DNA from: an uncultured Mycoplasmatota bacterium | Lineage (GTDB): Bacteria; Bacillota_I; Bacilli_A; RF39; UBA660 | Assembly: GCA_900551105.1 (NCBI GenBank) | Contig: URUT01000040.1 | Coordinates: forward strand, 1-11,744 | Length of the DNA stretch: 11,744 nucleotides | Direction of reading: 5' to 3' | In this document: positions 6,358 through 11,744 of the stretch, piece by piece | How the letters are laid out: each line of letters begins with the position of its first letter | Position numbering within the stretch: the stretch's first letter is position 1 | The notes under the pieces: generated by a model | Told to the model about the DNA's origin: nothing | What the model saw: the letters and a program-made list of their open reading frames with translations, nothing else | Databases searched by the model: none | Made by a program: the position numbers and the translations under genes

Positions 6358-7632
6358 ATGAAGTATATTAGTTTATTACCTGCTGATGTTTATACTGTTA
6401 TTAATAAGACTATTCTTACAGAGTATGATAGAAGAAATATTATTAATTTATATGAACCAATAGTTGGCTCTTTACCAATTAGTTTGTATTTAACTTTATG
6501 GAGTGATTTAGATAAAAGAGAGATTATTAGTAAGACTTTTAATCATCATCATTTAATGACTTTGTTAAAGACGAGATTAGATGATATTAAAGATGCTAGG
6601 AAAGCACTTGAAGCAGTTGGGTTACTTAAATCTTATTTAAAGAAGGGAGAGTCTTTAAATAGTTATGTATATGAACTTTTTTCACCACTTTCTGCTTATG
6701 AGTTTTTTAATCATCCGGTACTTAATGTAGTTCTTTATAATAATATTGGTGGAGAAGAATATAATTGTTTAGTTAAATATTATAAAAAAATTACTTTTAA
6801 TTATAGTGATTATGAAGATGTAAGTGCTAAGTTAAACATGACTTTTACTAGTACTCCAGGAAATTTCTTAAATGGTGAAGAGATAAAAGATAAAAGTGTA
6901 GGCAAACCGGAGATAGAAGAGTTAATTGATTTTAATTTGCTTGCTTCTTCTATTTCAGGAAAAATCTTAAATGAGAAGACATTAAATAAGAAGAATAAGG
7001 AACTTATAAATTCTTTAGCATTTGTTTATAATTTAGATACTTTAAAGATGAGTGAACTATTAAGATTATGTTTAGATGAAAGTGGCTCAATTGATAGAGA
7101 GTTACTAAAAAAAGAGGTACGTAGATATTATGAATATAATAATGGTGGGAAACTACCGACCCTTATTTATCGTACTCAGCCGGATTATTTAAAGGCACCT
7201 GAGGGAGATTTATCTAATAGAGGTAAGATGGTTTATATTTTTGAAAATACGACACCTTATGATTTTATTAGGAGTAAGTATAAGATTGGAACTCCAACTA
7301 GTTCAGATTTAAAGATATTAGAGTATTTAGCAGTTGATTTAAATATGACGCCAGCAGTTATTAATGTACTTGTTGATTATGTTCTTAGGATTAATAATAA
7401 TAAGCTTACTAAAGCATTTGTTGAGACGATTGCAGGGCAGTGGGCAAGACTTGGGATAAAAACAGCTAGAGACGCGATGAAAGAGGCTGAAAAAGAATAT
7501 AAAAAGAAACCTAAGAAAGAGACTAAAACTATAAATAGTTTACCTGTTTGGTTTAATGAAGAAACTCAAAAGAAAGAACTTAGTGAAGAAGAACAAAAAG
7601 AGATGGAAGCATTATTAAAGGAGTTTAGATAA
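6358..7632 (+). CDS. dnaB: replication initiation/membrane attachment protein DnaB (DnaD-like family)
   Basis: This is a Bacillus-type DnaB, a cytoplasmic protein that acts with DnaD and the DnaI loader to place the replicative helicase at the origin and at stalled forks. It is not the helicase. The product has 424 residues, close to the family length. Residues 1-110 (YISLLPADVYTVINKTIL through the winged-helix region) match the N-terminal DnaB domain. Residues 310-380 are the C-terminal DnaD-like (DDBH2) domain, with FVETIAGQW (354-362), a variant of the YxxxIxxxW motif linked to DNA binding in this family. The tail is basic, then acidic. The frame also has an ATG at 6340, but AGAAGG (6345-6350) lies seven bases before ATG 6358, so 6358 is preferred. 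Its stop overlaps the dnaI start. Confidence 0.92.
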   Translation: MKYISLLPADVYTVINKTILTEYDRRNIINLYEPIVGSLPISLYLTLWSDLDKREIISKTFNHHHLMTLLKTRLDDIKDARKALEAVGLLKSYLKKGESLNSYVYELFSPLSAYEFFNHPVLNVVLYNNIGGEEYNCLVKYYKKITFNYSDYEDVSAKLNMTFTSTPGNFLNGEEIKDKSVGKPEIEELIDFNLLASSISGKILNEKTLNKKNKELINSLAFVYNLDTLKMSELLRLCLDESGSIDRELLKKEVRRYYEYNNGGKLPTLIYRTQPDYLKAPEGDLSNRGKMVYIFENTTPYDFIRSKYKIGTPTSSDLKILEYLAVDLNMTPAVINVLVDYVLRINNNKLTKAFVETIAGQWARLGIKTARDAMKEAEKEYKKKPKKETKTINSLPVWFNEETQKKELSEEEQKEMEALLKEFR

Positions 7633-8555
7633 TGATTAAAGCAGATAATGAAATAAATAAATATAAATTAAGTGATTTAGATGATAAATTAAAAAGAGAA
7701 TATGCTAAGAGTTTGAGTAATGAAGAGTTTAAGAAGATTCTTAGAAAATTAAAGATTAAAGATAGTATAGCGTATAAGTATACTTCTAAGATTGAAAGAA
7801 CCATGAATGAGCTTAATAATTGTAAGGGATGTAAGAGTTTATATACTTGTAAGAATAAAGTATGTGGTATGGTCTATTATCCTGATGTTTTAGATGATTC
7901 TTTAGTTTTTAATTATGTGGCTTGTAAGTTTAAGAAAGAAGATATTAAGAATAAAGAAGAGATAAAGACAACATTTTTTGAGATGCCACTTGAAATTAGA
8001 ATGGCTAGAATGAGTAATATCGATGTTAGCGATGCTAAGAGAGTAAAAGTTATTAAGTGGTTAAAGAAGTTCTTTGATGATTATAAGGCTGGTAAGAGAA
8101 GTAAAGGACTTTATTTGCATGGTTCTTTTGGTTCAGGAAAGACTTATTTAGTTAGTGCTTTATTAAATGAATTATCTAAGGATAACGTTAAAACTTTAGT
8201 AGTATATTATCCTGAGTTATTAAGAAGTATTAAAGAAACGTTTAATTTAGGTGAATCGCTTTTCTCTGATAGAATTAAAGAAATAAAGACAGCAGATATT
8301 TTACTTTTAGATGATATAGGAGCTGAGACTGTTACCGGGTGGAATAGAGATGAAATTCTTGGAACTATATTGCAGTATAGAATGGAAGAAAAATTACCGA
8401 CATTTTTTACCTCTAATTTAACAATAGAAGAATTAGAGGAACATTTTGTAATGAATAAGAGTGCAGAAGAGCAGATTAAATCAAAAAGAATAATAGAAAG
8501 AGTTAAGCAATTAACTGATAGAGAAGAACTAATTAGTAATAATAGAAGAAGTTAG
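7632..8555 (+). CDS. dnaI: primosomal protein DnaI, helicase loader
   Basis: This AAA+ ATPase binds and loads the replicative helicase onto DNA opened by DnaA/DnaD/DnaB. It has 307 residues, the usual length. The N-terminal helicase-binding part has a zinc-site-like cysteine cluster (C64, C67, C73, C78, with C98 further on). The ATPase part has Walker A GSFGSGKT (164-171), Walker B ILLLDD (223-228), a sensor-1-like TSN (260-262) and a likely arginine finger near R290. The ATG overlaps the dnaB stop by one base (TAATG, 7630-7634), so translation of the two genes is coupled. In B. subtilis the same two genes are adjacent and co-transcribed, which supports both calls. The end of the gene forms one arm of a terminator. 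Confidence 0.95.
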   Translation: MIKADNEINKYKLSDLDDKLKREYAKSLSNEEFKKILRKLKIKDSIAYKYTSKIERTMNELNNCKGCKSLYTCKNKVCGMVYYPDVLDDSLVFNYVACKFKKEDIKNKEEIKTTFFEMPLEIRMARMSNIDVSDAKRVKVIKWLKKFFDDYKAGKRSKGLYLHGSFGSGKTYLVSALLNELSKDNVKTLVVYYPELLRSIKETFNLGESLFSDRIKEIKTADILLLDDIGAETVTGWNRDEILGTILQYRMEEKLPTFFTSNLTIEELEEHFVMNKSAEEQIKSKRIIERVKQLTDREELISNNRRS

Positions 8556-8565
8556 TTCTTTTTTT
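8524..8565 (+). terminator. Rho-independent terminator overlapping the dnaI 3' end
   Basis: AAGAACTAA (8524-8532) pairs with TTAGTTCTT (8552-8560), 9 bp with a 19-base loop, and T8559-T8565 follow. The left arm lies in coding sequence and the right arm includes the TAG stop. Confidence 0.65.
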
Positions 8566-8566
8566 A

Positions 8567-8595
8567 TTGCTTTTTTATGGGTTTTATTTTAAAAT
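8567..8595 (+). promoter_or_regulatory. promoter of the large Cys-rich protein gene
   Basis: TTGCTT (8567-8572) and TAAAAT (8590-8595) are 17 bases apart, straight after the dnaI terminator. A start near 8602 would keep the strong AGGAG ribosome site (8609-8613), which is seven bases from ATG 8621. Confidence 0.55.
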
Positions 8596-8620
8596 TAAAA
8601 TAGAAAGTAGGAGAAGGTAG

Positions 8621-11600
8621 ATGAAAAAGAGAAAGAAATATTTATTATTAGTATTATTATTAATTTTACCTGTTGTTTTTTATTCTTTAAGTGAATTGAA
8701 AGTTAATGATAATGGGGGTAATCGAACAGTTGACGTTATAAATAACGAGAAAGATGAAGCATTAGCTGCTACTACATGCTCGTCTATAAAAAATTCAACT
8801 GATTGTGGTAAAACGTCTGGTTGCATTTGGAGACAACGTTCTTGTGTTTCTACTAATGGCGGATCTACAAATAATAATACTACAACTGTAAATGCATATA
8901 AGTATATTAATTCTAGTACAAATACAAGTTCACATACTTTAAGAAAATGCAATAAAGTTTATGTTAAATCTTGTACTACAAGTTCTATTGGAACTTATTG
9001 TACTTATACATATAATGGTAAAACTGGGTCAGGTTTAAATGCTAAATATTATTCTAATTCTCTTCCTCGCGATTGTTCTAATAATAACGGAGGTAGTAAT
9101 AATAATACAAAATCTTGTACATCTATAAGAGATTCAAGGGTGTGTGAAAAAACATCAGGTTGTATTTGGAGACAACAGGCTTGTTATTCTACTGGTGGTG
9201 GAGGAAATTCAGATACGCCTTCAGATAGACCGTCTAGTGATAATAGTTATACATTAAATGCTATAAGATATATAACTCAAGATATTTCTAGTTTAGGATT
9301 AAAAAAGTGTGATACTGTATATGTAAAAGTATGTAATGGTAGTGCACAAGGTGCTGTATGTACTTTTGATAAAGGTAAAAAAGGAGGTACATCGGGTAGG
9401 GGATTGGATGCTAAATATTTTACTACTTCTAAACCATCAAGTTGTACGTCTACTCCAGTTAAAGTTGTACCAAAAAATGATACAAATGTGGAAACTATTA
9501 ATGATGATATGTATGTTTTAAGAGATACTGGTATATTAAATTGTGGTGATAAGGTAAGAGTAACTACTTGTACTACTACAGGAAATAATACTACTAAAGT
9601 TTGTGATGTTACCATGGTAAATAATAGAATTACTAGTACACAAGTTGATTTTAATAATTTAACTTATTCTTATGATAGCGTTCCAGCATCATGTAGGGAA
9701 CAAACTTTGTATACTACTAAGACAGTTCCTGAGTATACTAGTACTTCTCAAATAGGTAGTAGTGTTAGTTCGAATATTCCTTGTGGAACGATGGTTACTG
9801 TAGAAAATATTTCTACTAGTTGTTCTTATGGTTCAGGTAAAAATTATTGTGAGGCTAAATTAAATGATAAGACTGTTTATATTCAGTATGCGAATTTAGC
9901 TGATGCTAAACCTGATAATTGTGAAGATTCAGGTTCAAGCAGCACTGATGGAAAAATGTGTGTTTATAATTCTAGTGAAAATGATTATAAATGGATAGAA
10001 AAAAATGATGCAAGTAAAAATTATGCTAATGGTTATAAGGATACTGATATAGTTAATGAGTCTGATTGTAAAGATCCTAATGAGGGAGAAAAGTCATGTA
10101 CAACGTCTTCTAAAGCGACAAATGTAACCGAAATAAAGAAAATAATTAATATTTGTTATGATAAAAAAAATGATAGTATTACTAATGATGTAGATATTAA
10201 TACAATGTATACTTGTGCTAGTGATTATACAAAGAATCCGGCTAAATTAAATGAAGATACTTGCAAAAATATTAAAAATGGTACTTGTCATAAATCATAT
10301 GTAATTTCTTGTTCAAGTGCTAAAAGGCCAGGTATAGAGATTGCTTCGTCACTTTTAAATCAAGGTGTTGGTACAATTACTATTAGAGGTAGAAAAGTTG
10401 CTGCTGATGTTAAGAGTTATTATTTAGATGAACAAAAAGTTCCTTCTAATGATAGTTTATGGAAAGATTTTAGTGATGCTAATACGGTTGCATATGAACA
10501 AAAACCAGCAGGATTATATTATGCTTGGGTTAGAGATGTTAATGGTTTAATTAGTAGACCAATGTATGCAATTGTTCATGATGCAGATATTAATAACACG
10601 TTAAAAAGTTTAGATGTTTCTGATGCTAATGATGTTGCACTTACTTTAAGAGCTATTGATGGAACGACAGCTAATACGGATGAGATAATGCCAAGTAATT
10701 ATGCATTATTATCTAATAGATTAAATACTGATTCTACATTAGCGGGATTTGATTCATTATCTATGGGGTATGAAATAGATGTTAATAGTAGTAAGATTTC
10801 AGTTTATGCTACACTTACTAGTGAAGATGCCAAATATGTTGAAGGTTATGAACCAAGAACAGTAGATTTAGATTATGGTAGAAATACAATATTAATTAAA
10901 ATAGAGAGTAATAGTGGTAAGGTTAGAACTTATACAATAATAGCGAACAGAACTGATGATAGAGTTAATAATAACTTACTAAGTGATTTAACAGTAAGTA
11001 AGGGAAATATTAGTTTTGATCCTTATGTAACTAATTATGATATAAATGTAGGAAAGAATGTTAAGAGTGTAAATGTTAATGCTAATTTAGCAAGTGATAC
11101 ATCAGCATTTGTTTCGGGATTCGAACCTAGAAGTGTAGATTTAAATAACGATGTTACAACTGCAATAATTAAAACTATTAGTGAAACGGGTAGTACAAGA
11201 AGCTATGTTCTTACATTTAATAAAACATTAGATGAAGAGGAAGAGGTTTCAAATAGTGCTTTATTAGATACTTTATTTATTAGAGGTACAGTGTTAGGCT
11301 TTAACAAAGAGGTGTTTGATTATTCAGTAACTATACCTTATGAGTATTCATTTACAGAGGTTTATGCTTTCCCTGAGAGTGATAATGCAACTGTTGAGAT
11401 TAGTGGTAATGCTAATTTACAAATAGGAGCTAATAATATAGAGATTAAAGTAACTAATAAGAATAAGACTAATGTGTATAATGTTACTGTGAATCGTAAA
11501 GAACCAGGTTTAGAAATTAGTAATGATGTAACTCTTAGTTCATTAAATGTTAAGGGTTACAAGTTAGATTTTAAGCCCGATGTGTTAGACTATCAAGTTA

Positions 11601-11744
11601 AAATAAAGAGAGAAAGAACACTTATAATTACAGCTACACCTACTAGTAATCGTTCGGATATTTATATGTATGGTAATAATGATTTAACCGGTTTTAGTAC
11701 AGTTAGAGTAAAAGTAGTTGCTGAAAATGGTAATACTAATATTT
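8621..11744 (+). CDS. very large secreted Cys-rich / cadherin-like repeat surface protein (partial, 3' end outside window)
   Basis: The frame is open from ATG 8621 to the window end: 1041 complete codons and no stop. Residues 1-23 are an export signal (KKRKKYLLLVLLLILPVVFY). Residues 53-434 alternate two short Cys-Trp modules with the pattern C-x8-C-x5-C-x-W-x4-C (53-75, 166-188) and four modules with four Cys each (90-152, 210-275, 297-358, 362-434). The last of these (LYTT...IGSSV...CGTMVTV...VYIQYANL) reads like a bacterial SH3 (SH3b) domain. Residues 447-564 hold eight more cysteines in an unrecognised region. Residues about 570-650 look Ig-like (AGLYYAWVRDVNGLISRP). Cadherin-like beta-sandwich repeats (PF12733 type) follow, at about 661-780, 786-869, 881-961 and 972 onward. 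All 32 cysteines lie before residue 565. Probably an adhesin or wall-binding protein; a C-terminal anchor is expected beyond the window. The exact function is unknown. Confidence 0.82.
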   Translation, partial: MKKRKKYLLLVLLLILPVVFYSLSELKVNDNGGNRTVDVINNEKDEALAATTCSSIKNSTDCGKTSGCIWRQRSCVSTNGGSTNNNTTTVNAYKYINSSTNTSSHTLRKCNKVYVKSCTTSSIGTYCTYTYNGKTGSGLNAKYYSNSLPRDCSNNNGGSNNNTKSCTSIRDSRVCEKTSGCIWRQQACYSTGGGGNSDTPSDRPSSDNSYTLNAIRYITQDISSLGLKKCDTVYVKVCNGSAQGAVCTFDKGKKGGTSGRGLDAKYFTTSKPSSCTSTPVKVVPKNDTNVETINDDMYVLRDTGILNCGDKVRVTTCTTTGNNTTKVCDVTMVNNRITSTQVDFNNLTYSYDSVPASCREQTLYTTKTVPEYTSTSQIGSSVSSNIPCGTMVTVENISTSCSYGSGKNYCEAKLNDKTVYIQYANLADAKPDNCEDSGSSSTDGKMCVYNSSENDYKWIEKNDASKNYANGYKDTDIVNESDCKDPNEGEKSCTTSSKATNVTEIKKIINICYDKKNDSITNDVDINTMYTCASDYTKNPAKLNEDTCKNIKNGTCHKSYVISCSSAKRPGIEIASSLLNQGVGTITIRGRKVAADVKSYYLDEQKVPSNDSLWKDFSDANTVAYEQKPAGLYYAWVRDVNGLISRPMYAIVHDADINNTLKSLDVSDANDVALTLRAIDGTTANTDEIMPSNYALLSNRLNTDSTLAGFDSLSMGYEIDVNSSKISVYATLTSEDAKYVEGYEPRTVDLDYGRNTILIKIESNSGKVRTYTIIANRTDDRVNNNLLSDLTVSKGNISFDPYVTNYDINVGKNVKSVNVNANLASDTSAFVSGFEPRSVDLNNDVTTAIIKTISETGSTRSYVLTFNKTLDEEEEVSNSALLDTLFIRGTVLGFNKEVFDYSVTIPYEYSFTEVYAFPESDNATVEISGNANLQIGANNIEIKVTNKNKTNVYNVTVNRKEPGLEISNDVTLSSLNVKGYKLDFKPDVLDYQVKIKRERTLIITATPTSNRSDIYMYGNNDLTGFSTVRVKVVAENGNTNI
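8777..8845 (+). repeat. short Cys-Trp module, copy 1
   Basis: Residues 53-75 of the large surface protein fit C-x8-C-x5-C-x-W-x4-C with core KTSGCIWRQ. The spacing resembles a minimal PSI-like knot, but I cannot assign a named family. Bases 8819-8838 match 9158-9177 at 18 of 20 positions. Confidence 0.8.
8888..9922 (+). repeat. four four-Cys SH3b-like modules
   Basis: The modules lie at residues 90-152, 210-275, 297-358 and 362-434 (bases 8888-9076, 9248-9445, 9509-9694, 9704-9922). Each has a Cys just before a V-x-V strand (KCNKVYVKSC, KCDTVYVKVC, NCGDKVRVTTC, PCGTMVTV), a second Cys 7-12 residues on, a third 8-10 residues later, and a fourth at the end after a [LV]-A/Y...P-x-x-C turn. Copies 1 and 2 are closest to each other. 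The SH3b reading rests mainly on copy 4 and is an inference. Confidence 0.65.
9116..9184 (+). repeat. short Cys-Trp module, copy 2
   Basis: Residues 166-188 have exactly the same Cys/Trp spacing as copy 1 and the same KTSGCIWRQ core. Both copies are followed by a Gly/Ser/Asn linker and a four-Cys module, so the two-part unit was duplicated as a whole. Confidence 0.8.
10976..11744 (+). repeat. cadherin-like beta-sandwich repeats
   Basis: Repeats begin at LLSDLTVSKGNISFDP (residue 786), LLDTLFIRGTVLGFNK (881) and LSSLNVKGYKLDFKP (972). Each has the family pattern L..L.V.....F.P....Y.V.V and later a Y.[VL]...NR/K end. A more divergent copy starts at residue 661. The motif G[YF]EPR[TS]VDL occurs in the first two copies (742-750, 833-841). 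The last copy is cut by the window. Confidence 0.8.

Noticed and set aside
8680..9615. Minus-strand open frames at 8680-8952 and 9277-9615 and a plus-strand frame at 9336-9521
   Set aside because: All lie inside the long frame from 8621, which has a promoter, ribosome site, signal peptide and repeated domains. The short frames show no recognisable protein.

Overview
The window is AT-rich DNA from a low-GC, Gram-positive-type bacterium of the Bacillota (or a walled relative of the Mollicutes). Four things support this: a T-box leader in front of trpS, the Bacillus-type replication-loader pair dnaB-dnaI, C-terminal sorting signals of the form NPDTG + membrane helix + basic tail, and strongly AT-biased codons. 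TGA acts as a stop at 2635-2637 and tryptophan is written TGG throughout, so the standard bacterial code applies and not the Mycoplasma code. The Cys-rich and cadherin-like surface proteins would suit an uncultured gut Bacilli lineage, but that placement is inference.

Layout. 1-173: a tRNA-Arg(CCT) gene with its own consensus promoter and a terminator. 192-1527: a consensus promoter, a full tryptophan T-box riboswitch with terminator/antiterminator, and trpS. 1582-6288: three genes for exported proteins. They are a membrane-anchored five-bladed beta-propeller protein related to GH43/GH32-type folds, a papain-family (C1A) protease with lectin-like, Ig-like and Big_2 domains and an NPDTG anchor, and a second NPDTG protein whose 8-Cys head replaces the protease on nearly the same stalk. 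A terminator closes this block at 6287-6313. 6358-8555: dnaB-dnaI, translationally coupled by a TAATG overlap and followed by a terminator. 8567-11744: a promoter and the first 1041 codons of a very large secreted protein that runs off the window.

The housekeeping genes (tRNA, trpS, dnaB, dnaI) are ordinary. The interest lies in the surface proteins around them. The last gene carries 32 cysteines in its first 564 residues and none in the next 477. Its N-terminal half alternates two short Cys-Trp modules of identical spacing with four four-Cys modules that I read as disulfide-stitched SH3b-like domains. Its C-terminal half is a run of cadherin-like beta-sandwich repeats. Its first 30 residues align without gaps to those of the second NPDTG protein (16 of 30 identical), although dnaB-dnaI lies between the two genes. 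Together these suggest a cell-surface adhesion or processing set (protease, propeller protein, Cys-rich display proteins) built from swapped modules. No sortase gene and no disulfide-forming enzyme is present in the window.
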